DNA of 64,000 nt from Oscillibacter valericigenes (GTDB lineage: Bacteria; Bacillota; Clostridia; Oscillospirales; Oscillospiraceae): NCBI RefSeq assembly GCF_021531915.1, contig NZ_JAFBIV010000005.1, positions 62,001 to 126,000 of the forward strand, given 5' to 3'. Under the pieces are notes generated by a model, which saw only the letters and a list, made by a program, of their open reading frames with translations, was not told where the DNA came from and ran no database searches. A program made the position numbers and the translations under genes. Numbering within the stretch: the first letter of the stretch is position 1; every line of letters begins with the position of its first letter. Below are positions 50,493-61,100 of this stretch, in pieces.

Positions 50493-50914
50493 AACAATTC
50501 TTTTTACTGGCGGCCATCATCTGCTTCGGCATGGCGGCCATCAAATTCTGCACCGCCCGGATGAAGCCCAACTCCGCACCGGCTGTCCCCCAGCCTTCCA
50601 ATAAGGATACCGGCGTCCTCACCGCCCAGGAGGCCAAGCAGCGGATGGAGGAAAACAGCGAGGCCATCGTGCTGGATGTCCGCACCCAGGAGGAATTTGA
50701 CCAGGGCCACATCCCCGGCGCCGTGTGCCTGCCCAACGAGTTCATTGCGGCAGACATGCCCTTCCCCTTCGGAAAGGACACAGAGCTTCTGCTCTACTGC
50801 CGTTCCGGCAATCGCAGCGCCGAGGCAGCCAAAAAGCTGCGGGACCTGGGCTTTTCCAATGTCTTCGACTTTGGCGGCATGCAGGACTGGCCCTACGACA
50901 TCACCACAGAATGA
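50489..50914 (+). CDS. Membrane-anchored rhodanese-like protein
   Basis: A 141-residue protein: an N-terminal anchor helix (FFLLAAIICFGMAAIKFCTA), a short linker, then a single rhodanese domain (residues about 42-138) with EAIVLDVRTQEEFDQGHIPG and the active-site loop LLYCRSGNRSAEAAKKL (persulfide-forming Cys near 110). Facing outward, it may handle sulfane sulfur or thiol redox at the surface. It starts within the stop codon of the preceding gene (ATGA). The mobilizable element begins shortly after it. Confidence 0.92.
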   Translation: MKQFFLLAAIICFGMAAIKFCTARMKPNSAPAVPQPSNKDTGVLTAQEAKQRMEENSEAIVLDVRTQEEFDQGHIPGAVCLPNEFIAADMPFPFGKDTELLLYCRSGNRSAEAAKKLRDLGFSNVFDFGGMQDWPYDITTE

Positions 50915-51009
50915 AAAAGAACGCCCGGTTTTTGGCGGGTGGTCGTAAAACAGTAAAATCAAAAAATGGTGAAAACCTTGAGTTTTCAAGGGGTGCGGCG
51001 TGACTTCGG

Positions 51010-52728
51010 TCACGCCGTTTCCTCTTTCATCAGCTCATTCAGTGGGATAAAACCCAGCCCATCGTACTTGATGTGGATGTGCTGCACCCGCTTTCCGCTG
51101 GATTTGTCCGGTGCGTCTACATAGATGGCAGATACCAGCTCCCGCAGAGCGTATCCGTCCAGCTCGTCGATACCCACATACTTGTGTGCCGTCTGAATGA
51201 ACTTCTCAATGTTTTCGTTCTGTCGTTCCTGTACTTCAATTTCCTGCCGCAAGGTGATGCACTCGGCCTCCAACTGCTTCTGCTCCGTTTCATAGGTCAG
51301 GCTCAGCATATCGAAGCGGTCATCACTCAGCCGCCCGCTGGCGTTGTCCTCGTAAATCCTGATGAACAGCCGTTTCAGCTCGGCGATGCGGTTTTCGTTC
51401 CGTTCCAGCCGTTTTCTGCGGATACGGATCTGTTCACCGCTTTCCAGCCGGAGCTGTTTTTCCATCACCGTGCGGAAATGTGCCTCATGCCTCAGAATGT
51501 AGCCCGTCACAGTCTGGATGTGTTTCAGGACCAGGTGGCTGAGTACGGTTTCCCGGATGTAATGAGTACCGCACTTGTCCTTGTGCTTCCAATGGAGAGA
51601 ACAGTCGAAGAACGCGCCCTCCGTTCTGTAGTTGTTGGTCGCCCCGTAATACAGCTTCTCGCCGCAGTCGGCACAGTAGACAAGCCCGGAAAAGATGCTG
51701 CTTCGGCCTGTGCGGGTCTTGCGGTGCCGCTGCTGGCGAACCTGCTGTACCTTCTCAAACACGGCTTCCTCGATGATGGCCTCATGTGTATTGGGGAAGC
51801 TGGCTTGCTTCTCAAGGGGATTGTCCCTCTGTTTCTTGTCCCAGATGGAGTTGGTATAGGTCTTGAAATTCACCGTACAGCCTGTGTACTCCCGGCGTTC
51901 CAGAATCGCCACAACGGTACTGCTGTGCCAGTCGCAGGGGTCCTCCGGTTTCTTGTTCGGGGTCTTGATTCCCTGCAAGGCCCTGTATGCGCTGGGTGTC
52001 AGCACCTTGTCCACTTTCAGTTGGTTGGCGATCTGCTTGGGACCACGCCCCTCCATGCACATAGAGAAGATACGCTTCACTACATCAGCGGCTACCGGGT
52101 CAACCACCCAGCGGCGGGGATTCTCCGGGTCTTTCACATAGCCGTAAGGCACATTGGTGGTCAGAGGTACGCCACGCTCACCCTTGGCTTTCTGGACGGC
52201 CCTGATCTTGCGGCTGGTGTCCCGGGCATAGAACTCGTTGAACCAGTTCTTGATGCCCGCAAAATCGTTGTCCACCCGGTTGGGGTCGATGGTGTCGTAG
52301 TTGTCGTTGATGGCGATGAAGCGGACGCCGTTCTGCGGGAAGGTGAAGTTGGTGTAAAGCCCGGTCAGTGCGGAGTTGCGGCCCAGCCGTGAGAGGTCCT
52401 TGGTGATCGCCACGGCCACCCGCCCGGCCTCGATTTCGGCCAGCATGGCCTGAAAGCCGGGACGGTCGTAGGTAACACCGCTAACACCGTCATCCACGAA
52501 AAACGTAGGGTTGGGGAAGTGATGCTCCCTGGCATACTGTAAAAGCATGGCCTTCTGATTTTCAATGGACAGGGACTCGCCAGCCCGGTCATCCTCTTGG
52601 GACAGCCGGCAATAAAGGGCGGTCATTTTGTCTGTTGCTCCGTACATTTCTGTATCCTCCTTTGGTGGAGCAACCGTCAGTACAGGATTGGTTGGCTCTA
52701 TTCTACCAAGATTCTGGGTGTTTGTCAT
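51010..52728 (-). CDS. Large serine recombinase (TndX/TnpX type)
   Basis: A 572-residue recombinase. The resolvase catalytic domain (residues about 36-185) shows ALYCRLSQEDDRAGESLSIE with the nucleophilic Ser in S-L-S-I-E-N-Q, VAITKDLSRLGRNSALTGLY and YARDTSRKIRAVQKAKGERG. Then come the recombinase domain (VPYGYVKDPENPRRWVVDPV), a zinc ribbon (SGLVYCADCGEKLYYG ... CSLHWKHKDKCG), a coiled coil (residues about 430-510) and a DUF4368-like end. It excises and integrates the element. The start at 52728 overlaps the upstream stop (ATGA); an ATG at 52647 with AGGAGG eight bases upstream is an equally good alternative. Confidence 0.93.
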   Translation of the reverse strand: MTNTQNLGRIEPTNPVLTVAPPKEDTEMYGATDKMTALYCRLSQEDDRAGESLSIENQKAMLLQYAREHHFPNPTFFVDDGVSGVTYDRPGFQAMLAEIEAGRVAVAITKDLSRLGRNSALTGLYTNFTFPQNGVRFIAINDNYDTIDPNRVDNDFAGIKNWFNEFYARDTSRKIRAVQKAKGERGVPLTTNVPYGYVKDPENPRRWVVDPVAADVVKRIFSMCMEGRGPKQIANQLKVDKVLTPSAYRALQGIKTPNKKPEDPCDWHSSTVVAILERREYTGCTVNFKTYTNSIWDKKQRDNPLEKQASFPNTHEAIIEEAVFEKVQQVRQQRHRKTRTGRSSIFSGLVYCADCGEKLYYGATNNYRTEGAFFDCSLHWKHKDKCGTHYIRETVLSHLVLKHIQTVTGYILRHEAHFRTVMEKQLRLESGEQIRIRRKRLERNENRIAELKRLFIRIYEDNASGRLSDDRFDMLSLTYETEQKQLEAECITLRQEIEVQERQNENIEKFIQTAHKYVGIDELDGYALRELVSAIYVDAPDKSSGKRVQHIHIKYDGLGFIPLNELMKEETA

Positions 52729-53018
52729 TCTGAATCCTCCAGCTTTTCTGCAAACTTTTTGGATGTGATGCGTTCCAGCTTGCGGACAAAGTTCTCCGTC
52801 CCCTCATAGCTGCCTGTGACAACGTAGGTCGTGCCGTGGATGACCTCGGTAACGGTCAGTTCGGGAATCCAGAAAGCGGAGAGGTTCTTTACATGGATGT
52901 GGCCGTCCTCACCCCAAAAGATTCTGCGCTCGGCTCTTTCTGGTGGCAGCGATTCCGAATTGGAGAAATAATAACCTTCCGGGGCGAGTTGGTGTTCAAA
53001 TTGCGATTTCTGTTTCAT
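52725..53018 (-). CDS. TnpW-like small transposon protein
   Basis: A 97-residue protein. The C-terminal half, LTVTEVIHGTTYVVTGSYEG followed by TENFVRKLERIT, has the pattern of TnpW, a short protein encoded with Tn4451-type recombinases (I-G-x-T-x-Y-x-V-x-x-x-Y/F ... K-x-x-R-L). The N-terminal half (GYYFSNSESLPPERAERRIF) is not recognised. AGGAGG lies five bases before the ATG. It overlaps the recombinase gene by four bases and lies 26 bases after the relaxase. Role unknown, possibly control of excision. Confidence 0.7.
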   Translation of the reverse strand: MKQKSQFEHQLAPEGYYFSNSESLPPERAERRIFWGEDGHIHVKNLSAFWIPELTVTEVIHGTTYVVTGSYEGTENFVRKLERITSKKFAEKLEDSE

Positions 53019-53044
53019 AAGTACCTCCTGATTTTGTGTAAAGA

Positions 53045-54526
53045 TTAGTGTTCGATTTCCGGCTTTTTCTGCCGCACAGCAGCGTTTTGACGCTCCTGTT
53101 CATGGATGACCTGCTCCACCTTGTATTTGATCTGCCAGAGCTTTTTCACTTCCGCATGGATGGGTAAAAGTTCTGCCTGCTCAGTTTTGTATTCCTGTTC
53201 CAGACGATCACTCTCATTGCGCCATGCGGTGATGGGGAGCTTTCCATTTTTGAAATACGGCTTCAACTTGCGCTCCGCCATGTGATACAGGCGGAGTGTG
53301 TTTTCATTTTCTGAGATGAATTGCTCCCGCTTGCCTTTCCATTTGATAGTTGCCAACTTGTCGGCAACGGGTTTGCCCTCGGTATAAAACTGCACCATGC
53401 GGAGAAGCTCGTCCAACTCTTTCACGCGGTCAGATTTGCCGCGCATAGAGTTTTTCAAAGTATCGATGCGCTCACTCAGTGCAGACACACGCTCCTGTAA
53501 TTCCACCGGCGTTGTCAACTTGTTCTGCATGAGATAATTGACGATCTCATTAAACTCCTTGAGATTGCCGATCTTCGCTTTCTGGCTCCATGCTCCTGCA
53601 TGGCAGTTGGTATAATACTCACTGAGCAGCTGCGCCAGATTGGGAGCTTGCGGCTTGCTGAGTTCCTCATGCGCTTCTTTCAGCCAGTCAAGCAGAACGG
53701 AGATTTTCTTTTTCAGACTGCGGATCAGATCGTTGGTTTTCCTGATCCAGCGGTTGAGATCGCCCTTGTCGGTGCGGATACCCTTGGCTTCCATCGCCCG
53801 GACGGTCGGCCCCTCATGCTGGGTGGGTATCTGCTCTACACCCTGACGCTCATAGCTGCGGTGGTCGATGCGGCAATCCGAACCCTTCTCGGCAAACTTG
53901 GCGTTGCACAACTCTGCCCATTGTTCACGCCAAAACTCCAATGTCTCCGGCTTGCCCCAATCGGTGGAGGGGACGGCGTTGAACACATAGTTCCCAGCTT
54001 CGTCCCGGATGCGTTCGCCATGCTCGTCAAGCATATATTCCCGCCGCTGCTTGTTGCCCCATTTTCCGTTTGGCTCGATAGGGCGGATAGGACACATGAC
54101 ATGAAAATGCGGATTTTGGATGCCGCCGTCCTCCTTGTCAGGCTGGTGAATGGCAAAGTCCACCACCATGCCACGGCTCACAAAATTGTCCAACAAAAAT
54201 TGCCTTGCGAGGTCGATGTTCTCCTCCACGGAGAACTCGTTCTGCAAGGCAATGTCAAAGCTGTATGCAAGCTGGGCTTTGGCGCTTTTCTCGACCTTCT
54301 CTACGGCGTTCCAGAGGGTTTCCCGGTCTGCGTACTCTGGCGGAGCATGGGACGGCAAAAGGATTTCCGAACAGATCACGCCGCCCTTGCGGGTGTAGTC
54401 GCTGTCCTCACCGTAATACTCGCTGTGCAGCTTTTCGCCGGAGCGATAGGCGGCAGCTGCCACCGCAGACTGTCCAGCACTTCTCTTGATCTGGGTCACA
54501 TGAAAATGATAGAGTGCGATAGTCAA
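53045..54526 (-). CDS. mobL: MobA/MobL-family relaxase
   Basis: A 493-residue relaxase. The N-terminal domain (residues about 1-215) is of the MobA_MobL/MOBQ type: MTIALYHFHVTQIKRSAGQS, AVAAAAYRSGEKLHSEYYGE, and the metal-binding HUH motif GIQNPHFHVMCPIRPIEPNG near residue 140. The rest is helical and coiled-coil-rich (residues 240-490), ending KPEIEH. It would nick oriT and lead the strand into a helper conjugation channel. It starts in the stop codon of the DUF3847 gene (ATGA). No type IV secretion genes are present, so it is mobilizable only. Confidence 0.93.
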   Translation of the reverse strand: MTIALYHFHVTQIKRSAGQSAVAAAAYRSGEKLHSEYYGEDSDYTRKGGVICSEILLPSHAPPEYADRETLWNAVEKVEKSAKAQLAYSFDIALQNEFSVEENIDLARQFLLDNFVSRGMVVDFAIHQPDKEDGGIQNPHFHVMCPIRPIEPNGKWGNKQRREYMLDEHGERIRDEAGNYVFNAVPSTDWGKPETLEFWREQWAELCNAKFAEKGSDCRIDHRSYERQGVEQIPTQHEGPTVRAMEAKGIRTDKGDLNRWIRKTNDLIRSLKKKISVLLDWLKEAHEELSKPQAPNLAQLLSEYYTNCHAGAWSQKAKIGNLKEFNEIVNYLMQNKLTTPVELQERVSALSERIDTLKNSMRGKSDRVKELDELLRMVQFYTEGKPVADKLATIKWKGKREQFISENENTLRLYHMAERKLKPYFKNGKLPITAWRNESDRLEQEYKTEQAELLPIHAEVKKLWQIKYKVEQVIHEQERQNAAVRQKKPEIEH

Positions 54527-54837
54527 TCACCCCCAAACTCATTCTTGTTGTGTTCGTTGACGGCTTCCATGAGCAGGCCCTTGACCTCCGGCAAGGCGAG
54601 GACTTTTTCCACGAGGGAATAGAACTCGGTTTCGTTCAACACCTTTGCAAGCGGAGCCACACTCTCGATGGCAGCTCCACGGGTAATGAGCCTGTGCGCC
54701 CGTTTCCGGCGGTCGCCTTTTTCGTAGTAGGCGGCACGGTTTTCGAGCTGCTGCTGTTTGTGCCGGAGCTGGGCAAGCTGGCGTTCATTGGCGGCGATCT
54801 CGGCTTTCAGTTCGGAGATGGTTTTCTGCTTGGGCAT
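54523..54837 (-). CDS. DUF3847-family protein
   Basis: A 104-residue protein with an N-terminal coiled coil (ISELKAEIAANERQLAQLRH, KQQQLENRAAYYEKGDRRKR, typical of DUF3847) followed by RAHRLITRGAAIESVAPLAK. The family is found next to MobA/MobL relaxases in clostridial and bacteroidal elements and is probably an accessory (relaxosome) protein, similar in arrangement to MobC. It is the first gene of the element's leftward operon; GGAGGCC lies upstream of the ATG. Confidence 0.88.
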   Translation of the reverse strand: MPKQKTISELKAEIAANERQLAQLRHKQQQLENRAAYYEKGDRRKRAHRLITRGAAIESVAPLAKVLNETEFYSLVEKVLALPEVKGLLMEAVNEHNKNEFGGD

Positions 54838-54872
54838 GGTACATGGCCTCCTTTTGATGGGATGGATGGGAT

Positions 54873-54907
54873 AAAAAAAGACCGCCTACCTTTTCAGTAG
54901 ACGGTCT
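54873..54907 (-). terminator. Terminator upstream of the DUF3847-mobL operon
   Basis: Minus strand AGACCGTCTAC / GTAGGCGGTCT (one mismatch), loop TGAAAAG, then TTTTTTTAT. It would stop leftward read-through from outside into the element's genes. Confidence 0.85.
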
Positions 54908-55047
54908 GACTGACGGCATGGGATTTTCAGACTTTGCGGCGGGGACTGTCTGCTGAATGCAGAGTGGTCCCGTTGCAAAGTGCGCTGGGATAGATGCCGC
55001 AAGCATCGCAAGGGAGGCACTCCCTTGTTCGGAACGCAGTGACGCAA

Positions 55048-55079
55048 AACAGCCCGGACATTCGAGTGTCCGGGCTGTT
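55048..55079 (-). terminator. Terminator of the giant SLH gene
   Basis: Thirteen-base-pair stem AACAGCCCGGACA / TGTCCGGGCTGTT; the minus strand continues into TTTTGCG. Located 82 bases past the stop codon. Confidence 0.75.
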
Positions 55080-55160
55080 CGCCTCGCAGAGCGCACAATA
55101 CAGGGCTTACCCTGTATAGAAGTGCGCCCTTCCGTTGGAATGGATTTTCGCCCCTGTGGG

Positions 55161-58100
55161 TTACTTCATGCTGCGCCACAGGAAGGTGACGATCTGGGCG
55201 CGGGTGCAGTTGTTGTTGGGGCTGAAGGTGGTGGCGGTGGTACCGGAGGTAACACCATTCTCAGCAGCCCACAGGACTGCGTCGGCGTAGTAAGCGTCAG
55301 CCGCCACGTCGGTGAAGGGATTCACGCTGTCGGAGGCGGGAGACTTCTGGCTGCGCCACAGGAAGGTGACGATCTGCGCACGGGTGCAGGTGGCATTGGG
55401 GCTGAACGCAGTGTCGCTGGTGCCCTTGGTAATGCCGTTTTCCACGGCCCACAGTACCGCGTCGTGATAGTAGCTGCCCTCGGCCACGTCGGTAAAGGAC
55501 ATTGTGCTGTTCTCAGGAGCGGGGCTGCCGGCGGCACGCCACAGGAAGGTGACGGCCTGGGCACGGGTGCAGGGGTTGTTGGGAGAGAAGGTGGTGGCAG
55601 TAGTGCCGGCGGTGATGCCCTGCTCAACAGCCCAGTTCACCGCCTTCTCATAGTAGCTGCCCTTCGGTACATCGGTGAAAGGCGACACTGCTGCCTCCTG
55701 CCAACCGGCATATACGGTTGTGTTGCCGGTGAGCTTCACTTTTGTGATCTTCTCCGTCAGCGCTTTGTCCGCATACCAGCCAGTAAAGATGTACCCGATG
55801 CGTGTAGGCGTGTAAGCGGTGAGGTCAACGGTAGTGCCGAAACTCTTTCGCAGTGCCGTAATCTTGCTGCCGCCGTTGGTCTCAAAATGCAGCGTGTAAT
55901 CGTCAGAACCGGAGTTTTGAGAAGGAACCGGGTTCAAATAGATCGTGTAGGTACGGGTAGTTGAACCGTCTTTCGCTGTGATGGTCACAGTGAACGTCCG
56001 CTTGTAGTAGCCGCCAGAGATCGTCGCTATGCCATTTTCCGCAGGTTTTCCATCCACAGTGACAGTGGCTCCGTCACCCGCAGGAATCACGGTGAGCAGA
56101 TACTGGCCGGAGGATACATTCTCTACCGTAGCGTTGCTATTCGCGTCAAAGCTGTCGATCGTAAGCGGCAAACCGTCGATGGTGATGCTGGTTGCGTCGG
56201 CCTTCGAGGCGCCGGTGCTGCCCGACGCCGTCTCACCGTAGCGCAGGACCACCCGTGCGCCGGATCTTGAGAAGGCAATGGAGCTTTCCTTGACTTCTTC
56301 TGTTCCAAGCGACAGATCACCCACGTTCTTCGTCTCCAACAGCTTGCCGTATTGATCCAGCAGCGCCGCTACCAGATTGCCGCTGGTACGCGGCTGGAGA
56401 GAATTGTTGCGCACCTGCACGTTGGCTGTGGTGGTGCTGCCGTTTTCCATCTCCACAGAAATGGTGGTGGGCGCATTTTCGCTTCTCGTCAGCAGGCTGT
56501 CGAAGGTAAGATGCTTCTGGTTGTTCTGATAGTCAGCCTCGGGAAGAACGACCCACTCTCTGTTTACCATCTGCTCGATACGGGCCTTGACAAAGAGCGT
56601 CACACCGCTGTCGGGGATCTCCTTCAGAGCCGTCACCTTTCCCTCCGCGTCCTTTTGCTTCGCGTCCGTCACATAGTCGCCGATATGGAAGGCGATCTCC
56701 TGCGTATAGCCGGTGCCATCGATGGCGGCGAGGGTGTCGCCGGTCAGGATCAGCTCATAGGGCTTGTCGGTCGTGCCGCCCGTGAAGTACTTGCCATTGA
56801 GCGGGGTCTCGCACTCGGGGTCGGAGTAAACACCCAGAACCACACGGCGATCAGACTTGTTCAGGGAGGCTGCCGACTGGTTGTACAGATTGGCAAGAAC
56901 CGTTCTCTGACCATCCTGTTCCTTGGTTACAGTCAGGGCAGAGATGCCGACATCGGGGTAATCCAGATAGACAGTGCCTGCGACCTTGGGCTTCTGCCCG
57001 CCGTGGAAGCTCGCCTCCACCGAGTAGTCCAGATTACGGATTTCGTTGCCGGTCTTGGTAACGAAGGAGAACGTCTTTGTCTGACCGGGCAGAATCGTGA
57101 GATTGTCGAAGGTCTGCTCCTTTGCGCCACCCAGCTGGATGGTCACGCGGTTGATCACATGCATACCCTGGTTGGCCACGGTGAAGTTCACCGGGACATA
57201 GCTTTCAGTGGCCAGTGTGGTATAGTCCACCATGGTGGAGGCGACTTCCACAGCGTCGCTATAGCTTGCGGAGGCACTCAGGAGGTTCACCGTCTCCTTG
57301 GGGATGCGGACGGAGACAGAATATTCCTCGCCGTCCAGTTTATAGGAGTAGTCGAAGGTATCATAGGTTTTCGGATCGCTCTCATCGATCACAGTGGAGG
57401 TAGTGCCCTGGATCACGGCCTGAATGCTTGTGCCGTCATCATTGGTGACGCGGGCGTCCATGTGAGTCAGTCCGGTGCGGGCAGGAAGCTCCGCCACCTC
57501 GATGGCTGCGGAGGAGATGTAGCTGCCGTTGTAAAGTCCGAACTTGATGGCCCGGATCACGTCATTGTCCTCGCTGCCGGCCTTGGCGTCATTCCAGAGG
57601 AGGGACAACTCATCCAGAGAGTCCGCGCCCTTGACAAAGGCGAACTGGCCGTCAAAGGCTGCCGTGGACACCATGTCGCTGAGAGACTCGGGCAGGATAG
57701 GCTTGGGCGCGCCGGTGTTGTCGAACACCCGCAGGCCCACATCGCGCTGCTCCGCGCCAGTCAGGGACTGGACGCTGCTCCAACCCAGGACAAACTGATT
57801 GCCCACTGTGGTCAGCTGGGGATTCTCGTCGGTGTAGGTGTTGGTGGTGGCGCGGATGGTCTTGGCGCTGTCTTCGGGGTTTGCCACTGTGGTATCCACC
57901 ACGGTGTAATAGATGTCGCTGCCGCCATTCTCATCCTTTACGGAGAAGGCAACGGCGGCGGTGCCGTCGGTCAGCATCTCGGCGGTCATGCCGGTGACCT
58001 CTCCGGCGCTGCCGTTATAGAGCGTGTATGTTTCGTTGCTCCACGCTCCGTTGTTATAGATCTTGCAGAGGATGCGGTTCTGGGTGAAGGCAAACGCGTT

Positions 58101-61100
58101 CTCATCGGTCTGGACAGAGCGCCACACGGCGATGGCCTTGCCGCCATTGACAGCGATGACAGGTTCGAACTCCTGAGAGCCATTTTCGGTCAGGCGGGTG
58201 GTGACCCACTGACTGCCGTTCCAGATAGACGCTACGACCTCAAAACCGTTGAGCAGGGTCGTCCGCTGACCTTCATTCAGTTCCGTGCCGGCTGCGAGGT
58301 TCAATGTCGAAGCTTCCCGCAGCCAGATGGCGCCGGCAAAATCCTTCGTGCCGTCAAAATCCAGAGAGCTGTCGCCGTAGCCGGAGAAGCCGCCCGTTTC
58401 GTTAGAAATGGCTTCGCCTTTAGAGAAGATGTCTAAGAGGTCGTTATACTGGCTGTAACAAACCTCCACATCCGTCACATCCGTGCTGTCGGCGTCGGAG
58501 AGGTAAACAAGGATTTTGCCGTCATCGGAGAGCATGGGTGCGCTGAAGGGGTAGGAATTGGTCTCAATTGCCGCGAGCTTGTTCTGCTTGTCCAGACTCA
58601 TAAGGGAAATTCCGCTGTCACCGCCGAGCCAGACGCGATCGCCCTCGTCGAGGTAGTCACGGCTCTGGAGCGTGACCACAGGCTCAGAAACCAGCACAGC
58701 CGTCTCGTCATCACAGTACATCAAACTCAGCCCGGACGTGTCGTCACTCAGCCATGCGGAGCCGAGACCGCTGGATGCTTCTTCCCAGTATTTATCGATA
58801 TCATCCCATTCGTTGAATGGCCACCCAGCTCCGAATCCCAGAGATACGAGGGTGACTTCCGCGACCAGCGGTCCGGCGCCCAAAGCGCCCCGGATGCCGG
58901 CCTCGCCGTCCAACTGGAGGAACTGGCCTGCCTTGTCTCTCTCTTTCTCATCCTTCAGATACTTCCGGGTCAGGAAACGGTTTTCGTTGTTGATCTCGAT
59001 CTGACCGAACACGCCGATGGTGGCAGTAAATCCCTTGTCATATCCGACACCGCCGTAGAACTCAAAATAGGCGTTGATCCGCAGCGCGGTCAGATAGTCG
59101 TTGACTTTGTTCGCGGTATCATCGTTCCACTCCAGTCCCAGCTGCTCGGCGTAGCGGATGGCGGTCTGGAAATCCACCAGGGCGCCGCCGCGCACCAGGA
59201 AACTGGTGGTCAGAGGAATGCCGTAGGGCGTGAGATGCAGAGCTTTTTCAAATTCCAGCTGCACGCCGGCGGAGAAGCCGCCGCCGGTGGTGAGGACCTG
59301 CCACTGCCCCTTGTCGAAGTTGTAGCGGATCTCGCTGGTCATCCAACCCTCCAGCTTGAGCATGACAGGCAGACCGATGAGGCCGGCGGCCGTATTGAGC
59401 AGATTGCTGCGGTCCTCAAAGTAAGAACCGTCTGCCATGGCCTGGAAATCACTGAGGGTGAAGGTGTCGGAGACCTCGCCCACCAGGCTGTCAAGGTCCT
59501 CGCCGATGTAGTGCGGCTCCAGGCAGATGCCGTTCCGGTCGTAGTCAAGATCCTCCAGCTCTGTGGTGTCGATACCGGTCCACAGATACGCCTCGTAGCG
59601 GGTGGGATCCTCGGTGGGCATCAGGACGGCCTTCACAGCGCCGATCTCGCTGCCCATCTTTTCCAGGAAGGACAGGCCGTCGAGCATAATGGCGTCAGAC
59701 ACCTTGTCGACATATTCATACTCTGTATCAGCCCCGCCGACTTTGCCGTAAGCGGCAATATTTGCCATCAGAGAGGTGACGGACGGGGCGTCCTCCACCT
59801 TTTCAATGGTGGTCAGGTCGGCAATGCCGAAGGGCAGCGCGATGGTGCAGGTCAGGCTGCCGCTGCCGTTATAAAGGGCAGCCTCCAGCGGGGTCTTGCG
59901 CGTGCCGTCAAAGTTTACGAAACTGCTGCTGTCGAGCGTGACCACATTGTTCACCAGCGGGATGGAGGAGAAGGGGAAGGATGCGTCCTTCGGAGCCGTC
60001 CGTTTCTGCCGCGGCACGGAAACGCCGGTCTCCTGCGCCCGCAGGTCAAAACGATAGCCGGTATCGGTGAGGGAGGCGTCCTCCACGCCCCAGAGCATGA
60101 TGGTGCTGTCCAGAACCGCGCTGGGATAGTTGCTGCTGGGGCCGACCACGCCGGTATGCCGGCGCACGTCGAGTCTGCGGCCGGTGTAGCTGATGGTCTG
60201 GACGGCCACAAAGGGCTTCGCCGTCTTGTTCTTGGCATCGGTCAGCGTCACGATATCCTTGCCGGAGCGCATGGCATCCCGGGGGGTCAGACTGCCGTCC
60301 ACGATGACGATCTCGGGATAGTAGTCGTCAAAGCGCAGCTCAAAGATGAACTCCAGACTGTCGCCCACGCCTACGGGTTCCGGGTTATTTTTGGATGTGA
60401 ACTGGGTCAGATCCATGTGAACGGTCAGCATGCCGTTGGCGTCGGTGGTGAAGGTCTGATCCTGCGTACCGTCCAGCGACGCGGTCTGACCGGCTGCCTT
60501 TGCGAATTTAGCTCCGGCGCAGTAGGCGTCATCGCGGTTACTGGCGGCGTAACGGTTGCGGTACACACCGCCCCGCAGGGTCACTTCGGTGTTGGCAAGC
60601 GGGGTGCCGTTCGGCTGCAGCAGCTGCACCTGGGCGACGGCGGCGCGGCGCAGTTCCAGGGTATTCAGAGGATACAACTCGCCCCGTGTGCCGTTGCCCT
60701 CGCCGCTCTTGAGGGCGAGATTGGAAATGGTTCCCCGGTAGGAGACGCCGCTGCTGACGGAAGCCGCCCGCAGATCGGAAGCGATGCCGTTGGGCTCAAA
60801 CAGGGCCAGGGAGCCGTCATCGTTGGTGTAGACCGTGTGGGTCTTGCCCAGGCCGTCCTCATAGGACACCTCGGTCTTGACTGCCGGCGTGAACTGGAAC
60901 AGATACAGCTTGTTTTTCAGCGTTTCCACGTTGACGGTGACACTGTCGCTGAGCGAAGACAGAGAACTGTGCTGTGCGGTGACCGTGTTGCTGCCGTCCC
61001 GCAGGCCGGACAGCAGCAGAATGGTCTGGGGCAGATAGCAGGTATAGGAATAATTCTCCAACGGCGCATACAGCATGCCTTCCCGGTAGTTGATGGTCAC

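Larger units (their letters stand above)
50940..55150. mobile_element. Integrative mobilizable element (Tn4451-like serine-recombinase type), approximate limits
   Basis: All genes read leftward: DUF3847, MobA/MobL relaxase, TnpW-like small protein and a large serine recombinase, each overlapping the next or nearly so. This is the core of clostridial mobilizable transposons that borrow the conjugation machine of a helper. No cargo such as a resistance gene is present. Base composition looks lower in GC than the flanks. The ends are estimated from the gene contents: rhodanese stop at 50914 on the left, the giant SLH gene's stop at 55161 on the right. I could not find a convincing pair of attachment-site repeats. 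Confidence 0.72.
54838..55160. other. Non-coding right part of the mobilizable element
   Basis: Between DUF3847 and the giant SLH gene. It holds two leftward terminators (54873-54907, 55048-55079) and GC-rich short repeats (TATACAGGG/CCCTGTATA near 55102-55119). An oriT would be expected here, upstream of the relaxase operon, but I could not pin one down. Reading frames across it lack ribosome-binding sites and span the terminators. Confidence 0.6.

Noticed and set aside
54886-55179. 97-residue minus-strand frame starting in the last codons of the giant SLH gene
   Set aside because: It spans two terminators and reads repeat-like GC-rich sequence; no ribosome-binding site.
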